A stretch of 64,000 bases of DNA, taken from positions 1-64,000 of the forward strand of contig JAYFQU010000018.1 of NCBI GenBank assembly GCA_034926785.1, in the 5' to 3' direction. Shown in pieces: positions 1-8,093 of the stretch (positions are counted from its first letter, which is position 1; each line of letters begins with the position of its first letter). The position numbers were made by a program, and so were the translations under genes. Origin of the DNA: UBA7703 sp034926785 (GTDB lineage Bacteria > Bacillota > Clostridia > Christensenellales > CAG-138). The notes under the pieces were generated by a model that was not told the DNA's origin, made no database searches, and saw only the letters and a program-made list of their open reading frames with translations.

Positions 1-207
1 TGGCGGCCTCAGCCCATCGGCAAAGTCCTGCGGACTCTGCCGATGGGTTTTACTTTGGGTTAAAATGACGCGAATCGCGCCATTTTTTCACAAATTCGGC
101 GAATGAATCGCCAAATTTGAAGGAACATGGGGGATTTTCGAAATCCCCCAAACCCCCTGTTGGGTTTGTTGATGCTCTGAGGCCGCCAGAAATGGCGGCC
201 TGCTTTT
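1..207 (+). repeat. Family A terminator-nested repeat, copy A1
   Basis: The non-coding core is about 10-180, bounded on the right by a perfect terminator stem (181-187 with 194-200, then TTTT) and on the left by the same seven bases (2-8), cut by the window edge. The core is a chain of hairpins: 13-21 with 39-47, 54-67 with 81-94, an AT-rich stem near 91-116, 130-149, and a short GGG/CCC stem near 150-165. Copies A2 (36898-37067) and A3 (55650-55819) share the same order of hairpins. The upstream gene lies outside the window, so the relation to a 3' end is inferred from the other copies. Confidence 0.8.
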
Positions 208-279
208 ATGCGCGGCATAAGCCGTATCATGTGGGAACCCCTTTTATTCAATGAAAAATAATATATTTAAGAATCATTC

Positions 280-308
280 TTGACAAAACTATAAATATTG
301 AATAAAAT
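280..308 (+). promoter_or_regulatory. Sigma-A-type promoter of gpx
   Basis: TTGACA at 280-285 and TAAAAT at 303-308 are separated by 17 bp in an AT-rich stretch upstream of the glutathione peroxidase gene. An OhrR-type operator would be expected near here, but I cannot identify one with confidence. Confidence 0.6.
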
Positions 309-379
309 CAAATTGTAAAAAATGAATAGGATCGAACCCGTAAATGAAACCGTTGAATGACTGGAAGGGAGAATTGAAC

Positions 380-853
380 ATGAGTTTGTATGATATTTCC
401 GTAAAAGACAGAGCCGGAGCCGATGTTTCGCTTTCGGACTATAAGGGCAAGGTACTGCTGATTGTTAACACTGCGACGGGCTGCGGCTTTACGCCTCAAT
501 ATGAAGGGCTGCAAAAACTCTATGACGCGCACAAGGACAAGGGATTAGAGATACTCGATTTCCCCTGCAACCAGTTTGCCAATCAGGCGCCGGGCACCAT
601 TGAAGAGATTCAGAGTTTTTGTACGTTGAACTATGGCACGACATTTCCCCGGTTTGCAAAGGTTGATGTAAACGGCAAGAACGCAAGTGAACTTTTTAAA
701 TTCCTGAAAAAAGAGAAAAAGAGCGCTTTGGGGTCTTCCGTCAAATGGAATTTTACCAAGTTTCTTGTTGACCGTGCGGGCAATGTTGTGGCGAGGTTTG
801 CGCCGGCCGATACGCCGGAGAGCATCGAGAAGGACATTTTAGCGCTGCTGTAA
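380..853 (+). CDS. gpx: Glutathione peroxidase family (thiol peroxidase)
   Basis: The 157-residue protein has the full peroxidase fold of the family. It reduces hydrogen peroxide or organic hydroperoxides in the cytoplasm, most likely using thioredoxin as bacterial cysteine-type enzymes do. Visible motifs are the peroxidatic site TGCGFTPQ (Cys35, cysteine rather than selenocysteine), FPCNQF (61-66), a likely resolving Cys81 and the KWNFTKF block carrying the active-site Trp and Asn. I chose ATG 380 because GGGAGA lies just upstream; an in-frame start at 344 lacks a ribosome binding site. The next gene is an OhrR-like peroxide sensor 39 bp downstream, which suggests peroxide-inducible expression. 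Confidence 0.93.
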   Translation: MSLYDISVKDRAGADVSLSDYKGKVLLIVNTATGCGFTPQYEGLQKLYDAHKDKGLEILDFPCNQFANQAPGTIEEIQSFCTLNYGTTFPRFAKVDVNGKNASELFKFLKKEKKSALGSSVKWNFTKFLVDRAGNVVARFAPADTPESIEKDILALL

Positions 854-892
854 CAGGCTGGCCCGAACAGAATTTTATGAAAGGAAGCGATT

Positions 893-1375
893 GTGATGCG
901 TGAGAATGAGGTTGCCGCATCTGCGGCTTTGCAGGAGCCCGGCGAGGAAGACTATAGCGCGCTGCTGCTGCAAAACCAGCTCTGTTTTCCGCTCTATGCG
1001 GTGTCCAAAGAGGTGGTTCGCCTCTACAAGCCGTTTCTCGACGAAATCGGACTGACCTATACGCAGTATATTGCCATGCTTGTTCTCTGGGAGAAGCAGG
1101 CGCTGACGGTGAAGGAACTCGGCGAGCATCTCTACCTCGACAGTGGCACGCTCACGCCGCTGCTGAAAAAGATGGAGGCGCAGGGCCTCGTTAACCGCCA
1201 GCGAAATGCTGCGGACGAGCGCAGCGTGATCGTCTCCCTTACGGAGGAGGGGCGCGCATTGCGCGAGAAGGCCCTGAGCATACCGGAGAGGATCGGCAGT
1301 TGCCTGCCGCTGACGCGCGAGGAATCCCAAACGCTCTATCATCTTCTTTATCGGGTGCTGCATGCGATCGAGTAG
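893..1375 (+). CDS. ohrR: MarR/OhrR-type organic peroxide-sensing regulator
   Basis: This 160-residue winged-helix protein of the MarR family carries the OhrR N-terminal signature NQLCFPLYAVSKE, with Cys31 at the position of the redox-sensing cysteine of OhrR, followed by LTYTQYIAMLVLWE and a wing region near residues 80-110 (DERS). In known OhrR proteins oxidation of this cysteine releases DNA. The start is GTG 893 or ATG 896, both behind AAAGGAAG. It follows the peroxidase gene on the same strand, so the pair forms a plausible sensor-effector unit. An alternative is a general MarR repressor, but the cysteine context favours OhrR. Confidence 0.85.
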   Translation: MMRENEVAASAALQEPGEEDYSALLLQNQLCFPLYAVSKEVVRLYKPFLDEIGLTYTQYIAMLVLWEKQALTVKELGEHLYLDSGTLTPLLKKMEAQGLVNRQRNAADERSVIVSLTEEGRALREKALSIPERIGSCLPLTREESQTLYHLLYRVLHAIE

Positions 1376-1385
1376 TACGGAATTC

Positions 1386-1437
1386 AAAAAACAACCGCCT
1401 GTTTTTAGTGTAACACTACATTCGGGCGGTTGTTTTG
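1386..1437 (+). terminator. Terminator after the ohrR-like gene
   Basis: AACAACCGCC and GGCGGTTGTT arms enclose a roughly 27-base loop and are followed by TTT. The hairpin is nearly symmetric and could also stop transcription of the GntR gene coming from the other side. Confidence 0.75.
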
Positions 1438-1465
1438 CGTTATGCCGAGCGGCGGCGAATGCTTG

Positions 1466-2182
1466 CTAAATTACGATATCAAGCGTATATCTGCCTCCGT
1501 GGTAATAGGCATCCGTAGCGGCAAAGGGGTGATGCGCCTTGTCATAATCCACATTGCGAATGCGAAGGACAACCCCTCTCTTCGCGGAAAACAGAGCTGC
1601 TGCATCCGCGCCGCCGATGGTCATCGCATTGATGCGCTGCTTGGAATATCCGCTCGACAAATCGAGCCCAAATTCCCGATGGAGGACTTCGTAGAGGGAT
1701 TCCTTCGAAAAGTCAAACTCCGACAGACGCGGGAATCGCTTATAGGAGAGCCAGATATGTTCAATTGCCATTGGTTCCAGGTCGGCAAGACGAATTCGCG
1801 TTAAGCAGAACATCGGCTCGTTTGGTTCCAGCTCCAGCTGCGCGCGGATCTCCGGCACGGCCTCACATTCTCCCGCAAAGAGAACCTTGCTGGAAGGGTG
1901 CAGACCCAAGGAGAGCATATTGCTGGTGAACCCCTGCTTTTGATAGGTTTTATCCAGCTCGAACTGAGAGACAAAGGTGCCTTTGCCCTGCACACGATAG
2001 AGCTTGCCCTCGTTCACCAAGGCGTCGATGGCGCGGCGAACGGTCATGCGTGTGGTATTAAACTGCCTGCACAGCTCAGGTTCAGACGGAATAACATCTC
2101 CGCGCGCATACTGCCCGCTCTCGATGCCGGCGTTGATGCACTCAATGATCTGTCGAAAAATCGGTTGTTCATGGGATTTCAT
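1466..2182 (-). CDS. GntR family regulator with UTRA domain
   Basis: The 238-residue protein has an N-terminal GntR winged helix (about residues 3-70, with PSEPELCRQF and TTRMTVRRAID typical of the recognition region) and a C-terminal UTRA ligand-binding domain (about 90-235). UTRA regulators usually sense sugars, amino acids or phosphonates, and the ligand cannot be told from sequence. I prefer the ATG at 2182 because AAGGGG lies upstream; a start seven codons earlier is possible. It is transcribed away from the ferredoxin-like gene after a 250 bp gap with its own promoter, and no catabolic operon is adjacent, so its targets may be elsewhere. Confidence 0.85.
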   Translation of the reverse strand: MKSHEQPIFRQIIECINAGIESGQYARGDVIPSEPELCRQFNTTRMTVRRAIDALVNEGKLYRVQGKGTFVSQFELDKTYQKQGFTSNMLSLGLHPSSKVLFAGECEAVPEIRAQLELEPNEPMFCLTRIRLADLEPMAIEHIWLSYKRFPRLSEFDFSKESLYEVLHREFGLDLSSGYSKQRINAMTIGGADAAALFSAKRGVVLRIRNVDYDKAHHPFAATDAYYHGGRYTLDIVI

Positions 2183-2229
2183 CTTACTCAACCCCTTGAC
2201 CAAATTTCCTGTCTATACAAGATAATCAC

Positions 2230-2257
2230 ATTATATAACTGTTTTTGATAATTGCAA
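2230..2257 (-). promoter_or_regulatory. Promoter of the GntR gene
   Basis: On the minus strand TTGCAA (2257-2252) and TATAAT (2235-2230) are spaced by 16 bp. Surrounding AT-rich sequence could hold an autoregulatory operator, but no clear palindrome was found. Confidence 0.55.
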
Positions 2258-2407
2258 GAGGGAGCTTGCAGACTCCCGATATGATTGAAGTATTTGCGTG
2301 ATTCCTAAAAATATAACACGCTGTATGTTAATAACATTGATAGTATAACACGAAAAAAATCAACAATGCATTAAAATATGATGATAAATGAAACGGGCAA
2401 AAATGCG

Positions 2408-2429
2408 CCGGGGGATTCCCCCGGCGCAG
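2408..2429 (-). terminator. Terminator after the ferredoxin-like gene
   Basis: GCGCCGGGGG and CCCCCGGCGC form a 10 bp GC stem with a two-base loop; on the minus strand it is followed by ATTTTT. It lies just past the stop of the ferredoxin-like gene at 2449. Confidence 0.85.
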
Positions 2430-2448
2430 CATGCGTTCGCTTGGCGCG

Positions 2449-3177
2449 TTATTCCAGAATCGCGCCGTCCGTGGCGATGGTGACTACCTGCCAGGGGATC
2501 ATCTTGCCGCTGGAGAGCAGCGCGTTTTTCACCGCGTGTTCGATGCCGCCGCAGCAGGGGACCTCCATGCGCACAACCGTAACGCTCTGAATCTCGTTGC
2601 AGCGCAGGATCTCCGAGAGCTTCTCGGAATAATCCGTCATATCCAGCTTCGGGCAGCCGATGAGCGTGATATGGTTCTTCATGAAGCGATCGTGAAAATC
2701 CGCACGGGAATATGCGGTGCAGTCCGCTGCGATGAGCAGCTTCGCCTTGTGGAAATATGGCGCGTTGACGGGTACGAGTTTGATCTGTACCGGCCACTGG
2801 TTCAGCGCGGAGGGGGCTTCCTCTGCGCCGGAGCAGGCGCAAGGCTCTTGGCTGGGCTGTTCCGCGCGGGGAATGGCGCGGCTCCGTGTACCGGGGCAGC
2901 CGCAGGTATGCGCGGCAGAGGGAGCGGGTTTTTCCTGCGCGGCGGCTTGCCGCGCCTTAACCGCGGCCTCGTCATAGGCGGCGGCTTCGCGCTCGACAAA
3001 TGTGATGGCCCCCGTCGGACAAACGGGGAGACAGTTGCCAAGCCCGTCACAGTAATCATCCTTCAGCAGCTTCGCCTTGCCGTCAATGATGGCGATCGCC
3101 CCTTCGTGACAGGCTTGCGCGCAGGCGCCGCAGCCATTGCAGAGAGACTCGTCAATTTGAATCATTTGCCGGATCAT
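2449..3177 (-). CDS. 4Fe-4S ferredoxin-domain protein
   Basis: The 242-residue protein begins with two 4Fe-4S motifs (CNGCGACAQAC and CDGLGNCLPVCP), followed by an Ala/Pro-rich linker containing a cysteine cluster (CGCPG, CACSG) and a C-terminal domain of about 130 residues ending in EVPCCGGIE. It is likely a cytoplasmic electron carrier. Start ATG 3177 follows GAAAGGAATG; the longer open frame upstream lacks a ribosome site. It is divergent from a Crp/Fnr regulator 185 bp away. In Clostridia this kind of ferredoxin commonly neighbours a Crp/Fnr gene and the hybrid-cluster protein gene (established association), but no hcp gene is present here. Confidence 0.8.
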   Translation of the reverse strand: MIRQMIQIDESLCNGCGACAQACHEGAIAIIDGKAKLLKDDYCDGLGNCLPVCPTGAITFVEREAAAYDEAAVKARQAAAQEKPAPSAAHTCGCPGTRSRAIPRAEQPSQEPCACSGAEEAPSALNQWPVQIKLVPVNAPYFHKAKLLIAADCTAYSRADFHDRFMKNHITLIGCPKLDMTDYSEKLSEILRCNEIQSVTVVRMEVPCCGGIEHAVKNALLSSGKMIPWQVVTIATDGAILE

Positions 3178-3297
3178 ATCGTATCCATTCCTTTCGAGTG
3201 TATGCTCAATAAAAAAGTTTTCGTCATTCATCCCAAAGAAATTCTCAGGTTGCTTGACGCTGTAAGAGCAATATACTATGATAATCAAAACAAGTAT

Positions 3298-3311
3298 GTT
3301 GTAAAAACAAC
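3298..3311. promoter_or_regulatory. Candidate Crp/Fnr operator between divergent genes
   Basis: GTTGTAAAAACAAC is a 5 bp inverted repeat around four A residues, located between the divergent ferredoxin-like gene and the Crp/Fnr gene. The TTGT/ACAA arrangement resembles sites bound by Crp/Fnr proteins. Binding is inferred from position only. Confidence 0.4.
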
Positions 3312-3362
3312 GAAACAAATCGACTTTTTACAGTATACTGATACCTGAAGAGGTGAAAAAGT

Positions 3363-4055
3363 ATGAGTACGGCTGGCAGCGCGCAGGTTTCCTACGCATT
3401 TTTGAAAAAGACCGCGCTGTTTCGCGGGACGACGGAGGCGGAGTTGCCAACATTGCTTGGCTGCATTGCGCCGAGCTATCGTGACTTTGCGAAAAATGAG
3501 ATGATACTGCATCAGGGGGAGGACATCACGTCGATCGGGATGGTGCTCTCGGGCAGGGTGCAGATTATTGAAGAGGATTTCTGGGGGAACCGCAACATCA
3601 TTGCGGACCTTTGGGCGGGGGATGTCTTTGGCGAATCCTACGCGTTTCTGCCGGGGGAACTGCTCCGTGTGAGCGTGATTGCCGCCGAGCCGAGCGCGGT
3701 GATGATGATTGATGCGCGTCACATGCTCGAAATCTGTTCCAGCGCATGTCGCTTTCATACGCGGCTGGTCCAGAACCTGCTCGCGGAGTCAGCAAAGAAA
3801 AACCTTGCGCTCACGCGAAAACTCTCGCACATGAGCAAGAGGAACACGCGGGAAAAGCTCTTGTCCTATCTTTCGAGCCAGTCGCTTTCGGCGGGCAGCG
3901 ATCTGTTTGAAATCCCTTTCAACCGTCAACAGCTCGCGGACTATCTCTGCGTGGACCGCAGCGCGATGAGCAACGAGCTATGCAAAATGCGGGACGAGGG
4001 GCTGCTGACCTTTGAGCGCAGCAGCTTCCATTTGATGGGCGAGATCAAGATTTAA
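3363..4055 (+). CDS. Crp/Fnr family transcriptional regulator
   Basis: This 230-residue protein has a cyclic-nucleotide-binding-type beta barrel (about residues 15-125, with ILHQGEDITSIGMVLSGRVQI and the DVFGES turn) and a C-terminal Crp-type winged helix (about 150-225) whose recognition helix is LADYLCVDRSAMSNELCKMRDEG. There is no N-terminal cysteine set of a classical iron-sulfur Fnr, so the effector is unclear; the position opposite a ferredoxin-like gene hints at redox or nitrosative stress. GAGGTG lies just upstream of ATG 3363. It is followed by a terminator hairpin and repeat B1. Confidence 0.87.
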   Translation: MSTAGSAQVSYAFLKKTALFRGTTEAELPTLLGCIAPSYRDFAKNEMILHQGEDITSIGMVLSGRVQIIEEDFWGNRNIIADLWAGDVFGESYAFLPGELLRVSVIAAEPSAVMMIDARHMLEICSSACRFHTRLVQNLLAESAKKNLALTRKLSHMSKRNTREKLLSYLSSQSLSAGSDLFEIPFNRQQLADYLCVDRSAMSNELCKMRDEGLLTFERSSFHLMGEIKI

Positions 4056-4076
4056 CCGTGCAGCATAAACCAAAAT

Positions 4077-4330
4077 CCTCTCGCCGAAATGGCGAGAGGC
4101 TCAGTCTGTCAATAAAGTCCCGGGATTGTTAAGGGCCGCAGCCCTTAACCCATCGATTCCGGCTGCGGTGGCTTTGCCAGCGCGACGGATCGCCCGGAAT
4201 CGGGCGATTTCTTCGCAGCTCTTTGCCGTTCGGAGTCCGGAGGACGAGAGGCCAAGAGCGGTTATCCCGTCAAAAAACTCGTTTTTTGACGGCATCAAGC
4301 GCGCGAACAGAACTCTGTTCGCGCGCTTTT
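4077..4330 (-). repeat. Family B terminator-nested repeat, copy B1
   Basis: The core spans about 4103-4293 and reads on the minus strand, immediately downstream of the minus-strand XRE-desulfoferrodoxin gene. It is bounded by two strong hairpins: 4299-4309 with 4316-4326 and 4077-4085 with 4091-4099. Internal palindromes include CCGTCAAAAAAC (4267-4278) with its complement at 4281-4292, and a stem around 4130-4150 (TTAAGGGCC/GGCCCTTAA type). Copies B2 and B3 have the same order. The copy fills the gap between two convergent genes, and the outer hairpins probably terminate both. Confidence 0.82.
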
Positions 4331-4340
4331 TCGTATGTTT

Positions 4341-4925
4341 TTATAACTTTCGGGCGAATAATCCATGCCGATTACAGTAGGCATAGAGAGTCCCCCGCCC
4401 GCGGGCCGGAAAACGAGCCTCCGCGTTTTGCTCCGGATAGAGCTTGACCAGCTGAATCCGATCCGGCAAAACATAGGCAAAGAACGAGATGAAATGCGTC
4501 TTCTCCATCGGGTGCGACAGGGAAACGAAGATGTCGTCCTCGATGCGTTCCGTCAGGATCGCGTGATCCGCGTCATCCTCCTCCCGTTCCAGCGGGGGAA
4601 GCTGAACACCGCAGCAACTGAACGAGCCCTCACCGGCGGCAAAGATTACATTTCCACAGACCGGGCAGACATAGAATCGGCTTTTGTTCATATTTCCGTG
4701 TCTGTTTGTATTTTGGATGCACTCGCCGGAGAGCAGCTCCGCCACCGAGATCCCAAGCGTTTTCGCAAGGGGCTCGATAAGACTGATATCCGGCAGTCCC
4801 CTGCCGGACTCCCATTTGGAGACCGCCTTGTCGCTGACCATCAGCCGCTGCGCAAGCTGCTTTTGCGTATATCCTTTTTTTTCGCGCAGGAGGCGGATGG
4901 CGCCCCCCGTAACATAGTGATTCAT
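4341..4925 (-). CDS. XRE regulator fused to desulfoferrodoxin (superoxide reductase)
   Basis: The 194-residue protein joins an XRE helix-turn-helix (about residues 8-64, KQLAQRLMVSDKAVSKWESG) to a complete desulfoferrodoxin. The desulforedoxin centre FYVCPVCGN...CC has Cys87, Cys90, Cys104 and Cys105. The superoxide-reductase domain keeps all five iron ligands by alignment with known desulfoferrodoxins: His121, His138 and His144 (SHPMEKTH), Cys184 and His187 (CNRH). The usual Glu-Lys before the first ligand is replaced by Asp-Ala-Asp. This suggests a DNA-binding protein whose iron centres sense or remove superoxide. AGGAGTTC precedes the ATG. Repeat B1 follows the stop. Confidence 0.85.
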   Translation of the reverse strand: MNHYVTGGAIRLLREKKGYTQKQLAQRLMVSDKAVSKWESGRGLPDISLIEPLAKTLGISVAELLSGECIQNTNRHGNMNKSRFYVCPVCGNVIFAAGEGSFSCCGVQLPPLEREEDDADHAILTERIEDDIFVSLSHPMEKTHFISFFAYVLPDRIQLVKLYPEQNAEARFPARGRGTLYAYCNRHGLFARKL

Positions 4926-5055
4926 GTGAACTCCTCTTTCATCGTACAGCGAAAGAATATCACCGAAACGCCCTCACGACAACCTACGCTGCGTGGAGTT
5001 GCCGAAACTTTGTACGAAGCAACTCGAAACCAAAATATAATTGTCCAACCGGTTC

Positions 5056-6675
5056 TCAGCGCCGGCGCCCCTGCGTTGGCGCAGGGGTGAACTCCAGTCC
5101 CAGCGCGTTTGCAACGGCTTCGAGAATGCCATTGCTGCTATAGGTTGCGCCGGAGACGGTGTCAACATCCACGCTTTGATTCGTAATCACGCGGTCGATG
5201 ATCTTGTCCTCCGCGCGCGTAAAATATCGTTTGTCGTCCTTATAGCGTTCGATGGAAATCGCCGTGATAGATCCGTTTTGAACGGTCACGCTAACCTCGG
5301 TTTCCCCGCGGAATCCGGTGCCGGTGCCGCTGTAGGTTCCATCCGAGGCGGAGATCGGCCCGCCGTTCGTCTCCTCCGGCGTCGCGCTCGGCGTCGGGGC
5401 TGCGGTGGCGGCCGGCGTTGGTGAAGGGGTGAGCAGCGGCGCCTGCGTCAGAGCAGAGTCATCCGTTTCCACGACCGCGACATCGGGCGAGGCGCCAAGC
5501 GCGCCGGAAAGCGCGCCAACCACCGCATCGATGATGCCAAAGCTGCTGAAGGTTGCGCCGGAAACGGTGTCCACATCAACGCTCTGCGCGCGGAGGATCG
5601 CGGGGATCACGACGGCGCGCGCCTGATTGAAAAACTCCAAGTCGTCGCCGGTTGAGAGAATCTGAATGCCCGTGATGTATCCCCCCGCGACCGAAACCTG
5701 CAATCTGGTCGCGCCGCAGTAGCCCGCAGCGCTGCCGGTGTAGGTTCCGTCCGTATAGGGCCCGGCGTTTGCGCTCTCTATGGCGCTGACGCTCGCGGAT
5801 ACCGCCGCAATTTGCCGCTCGGCAGATACCGTTCCGGCGATGTTGCCCGCATAATACATGCCCGCGAGTGAAGCAACCGCAATCGCCGCCGCAAGCGCGG
5901 GCTTGGGATTTGCCGAGACGTTATCGCGCGGGCAAATCTCTACGCAGTTCATGCAATCGATGCACTCGGCGCTCCGCACGACGTTGGATCTATAGAGCGG
6001 GATGCCCATGGAGCAGCGCTTGGTGCATGCGCGGCAGGAGCCGCAGTCCCGCCGCGGTTTGCGGATTTTAAACAATCGATACTTGAAGACTATGGCAAAC
6101 ACCGCCCCCAACGGGCAGAGATAGCGGCAGAAAAACCGCTCGATATACAGCGAACCTGCGACGATGAGCAGCAGTAACCCCATTCCGACGGATAACAGCA
6201 CGGTAACATCCGTCCATCCATCCCATCGGGTCAGCATGCCAAACACCGTCCAGGGATTCCCCGTACCGCTCAACATGCTGACGCCAAAGGTCCAGCCGAG
6301 CAGCAGGATGCCGATCAGGAGCAAGTATTTCGTTTTCTTCAGAATTCGATCCGCGCGTGAGCCGATCTTCGGCCGTCTCAGTTTTAATTTTGTGCCGATG
6401 AACCAGAAAAAATCTCCCATCGTGCCAAAGGAGCAGAGGAAGCCACAGAAGAAACGGCCCATCATGGCCGTGATGAGCAAAATGGAAACCGCAAGAGCAA
6501 TCTGGCCCGTGAGCGCGGCGGCATGAAAGGTTCCGTCAATCAGCGATGTATAAATGGCCTTCATTGCCAGAAATGTTGAAAGAAACAGCCCCGGAAAGAA
6601 TACAAACGAAAGCGATTGAATGATCCTTCGTGATAGCGTTAAAGCCGTTGTTTTGTGAAATAGTTTTTTCCTCAT
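5056..6675 (-). CDS. NosR/NapH-like membrane 4Fe-4S protein with two FMN-binding domains
   Basis: The 539-residue protein has several N-terminal membrane helices (about residues 15-190), then two 4Fe-4S motifs (CGSCRACTKRC and CIDCMNCVEICP, about 210-250), another membrane segment, and two tandem FMN-bind domains separated by a Thr/Pro-rich linker. Each domain ends in a flavinylation motif, VSGATFSS and VSGATYSS, whose threonine is the usual site of covalent FMN attachment by ApbE. It probably moves electrons from the cell interior or quinone pool to extracytoplasmic flavins. The ApbE gene lies just upstream on the same strand, supporting this. The two FMN modules in one chain are unusual. 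Confidence 0.85.
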   Translation of the reverse strand: MRKKLFHKTTALTLSRRIIQSLSFVFFPGLFLSTFLAMKAIYTSLIDGTFHAAALTGQIALAVSILLITAMMGRFFCGFLCSFGTMGDFFWFIGTKLKLRRPKIGSRADRILKKTKYLLLIGILLLGWTFGVSMLSGTGNPWTVFGMLTRWDGWTDVTVLLSVGMGLLLLIVAGSLYIERFFCRYLCPLGAVFAIVFKYRLFKIRKPRRDCGSCRACTKRCSMGIPLYRSNVVRSAECIDCMNCVEICPRDNVSANPKPALAAAIAVASLAGMYYAGNIAGTVSAERQIAAVSASVSAIESANAGPYTDGTYTGSAAGYCGATRLQVSVAGGYITGIQILSTGDDLEFFNQARAVVIPAILRAQSVDVDTVSGATFSSFGIIDAVVGALSGALGASPDVAVVETDDSALTQAPLLTPSPTPAATAAPTPSATPEETNGGPISASDGTYSGTGTGFRGETEVSVTVQNGSITAISIERYKDDKRYFTRAEDKIIDRVITNQSVDVDTVSGATYSSNGILEAVANALGLEFTPAPTQGRRR

Positions 6676-6826
6676 AACCTACTTTCTTGACTGATCGGTA
6701 ACTGGAATAATAATATTAACGATTACAGGATTCCGTTCGGACGTTCCGGCGCACCGTATCGAAATCGCATAAATTTCCGACGATACTGCCCGCAGGATTG
6801 CCTGAACTGTCGCCCTGAAAATCGCA

Positions 6827-7759
6827 TTACGACAGCAGCTGGAAGTTTCCCCGCAGCCCTTCCGTGCAAAAAACGTTCAAGTCCTCCATAATCAATACGG
6901 CCTCCGCCCCTTCGTGTTGAATCAACGAAAGCCCTTCCTCCTCGCCGAGGACGAACACCGCCGTGGAAAGCGCGTCGAGACTGGTTGCCGAATCTCCGAT
7001 CAGCGTCACGCTCCTGAGATTTGATCTGGCAGGGTTTCCCGTTCGCGGGTCTACGATATGATGATAGCGCACCCCGTCCACCTCATAAAACCGCTCATAA
7101 TCGCCCGAGGTAACCACGCAGCCGTTTTCGAGCGAAATGCGCCCCATGGGAATTCCCGTTGTGCGATCGGGATGCTGTATGCCTACGTGCTTCCTCCTTC
7201 CAATGGAGGTTACCGTTCCGCCAAGGTTGATCAGCGCATCCGAAACACCGCCCCGCAGCAGAATACGCCGGACCTCATCCGCCGCAAATCCCTTCGCAAT
7301 GCTGCCAAGATCGACGCTCTGGCCAAACCGCCGGAGTTCCGCCGTGTTTGCCTCCTCGTCCAACAGGATATCCTCATCGCAGATCAGCGAGAGCGCATGC
7401 TCAATCTCCGCGCGCCCGGGCACGCTGCCGCAGCGGGCATGAATCTCCCAAAGTGCGCTCAGCACGCGCGTGGTGACGGAGAAGGCGCCACCTGTAAGGC
7501 GAGAATAGCGCTTGCTCTCCCCCAATAACCGGAGGGTATCCGCCCCAACGGCTACGGCGCCGCAGCCCGCAGAGGCATTCAGCAATGATAAGTCGCTCTC
7601 CGGCTGAAACACCGAAAGCGTATCATGGAGGGAGCGCACACGCTCCTCTGCCCGTTTGAGCGCTTCTCCCGCCAAAACGCGATCTTCAAACGCAAATATC
7701 TGTATCTGATTTCCGGTTCCCAACGCAGGAAACGCGGTGGATAGTGCCGCAGATTCCAT
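6827..7759 (-). CDS. apbE: FAD:protein FMN transferase
   Basis: This 310-residue protein matches ApbE: ALGTGNQIQI near the start, SVDLGSIAKGFAADEV (about 150-165), ALINLGGTVTSIG, and the C-terminal block HHIVDPRTGNPA with SATSLDALSTAVFVLG. ApbE transfers FMN from FAD to a threonine in SGAT-type motifs. There is no obvious lipobox, so the location (membrane-anchored or cytoplasmic) is unclear. Its likely client is the dual-FMN protein encoded 150 bp downstream in the same direction. AAAGGAGC precedes ATG 7759. Confidence 0.92.
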   Translation of the reverse strand: MESAALSTAFPALGTGNQIQIFAFEDRVLAGEALKRAEERVRSLHDTLSVFQPESDLSLLNASAGCGAVAVGADTLRLLGESKRYSRLTGGAFSVTTRVLSALWEIHARCGSVPGRAEIEHALSLICDEDILLDEEANTAELRRFGQSVDLGSIAKGFAADEVRRILLRGGVSDALINLGGTVTSIGRRKHVGIQHPDRTTGIPMGRISLENGCVVTSGDYERFYEVDGVRYHHIVDPRTGNPARSNLRSVTLIGDSATSLDALSTAVFVLGEEEGLSLIQHEGAEAVLIMEDLNVFCTEGLRGNFQLLS

Positions 7760-8093
7760 ATAGAATGCTCCTTTCAGGTTTGCATTTGTCCTATTTTACC
7801 GGATCATTGGTAACAGACCGGGACAGAATCTTGTCACATTGTGAAAAAAAACGAACGCCTCGTAACCAAAACATTAAAATTCGCTGAGAACGCGTCATTC
7901 TTCCTTCCTTTGCGGACACCGTGTTTCCACTTTTTTACCCCCGGCATCGATCATCGATAAATACATATTTATACAGATATTTTGCATTGAAACGCATTTC
8001 CGATAAATGTATGTTGAAATATCTTAGCGATTATGCGATAATTTGTTTTTCGGTGACTTCTCGGGTTTTCACGCAGAAAGGGGGCAGAACAGC
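7760..8093 (+). promoter_or_regulatory. Intergenic region with fumA promoter
   Basis: The 334 bp between divergent apbE and fumA contain a good promoter for the fum-pur unit: TTGAAA at 8014-8019, 17 bp, GATAAT at 8037-8042. The sequence around 7940-8000 is AT-rich with ATCGAT repeats resembling the TATCGATA motifs upstream of rex and the alcohol dehydrogenase. No riboswitch was recognised. Confidence 0.5.

Noticed and set aside
380..853. Selenocysteine-type glutathione peroxidase
   Set aside because: The active-site codon is a normal cysteine codon, with no in-frame TGA.
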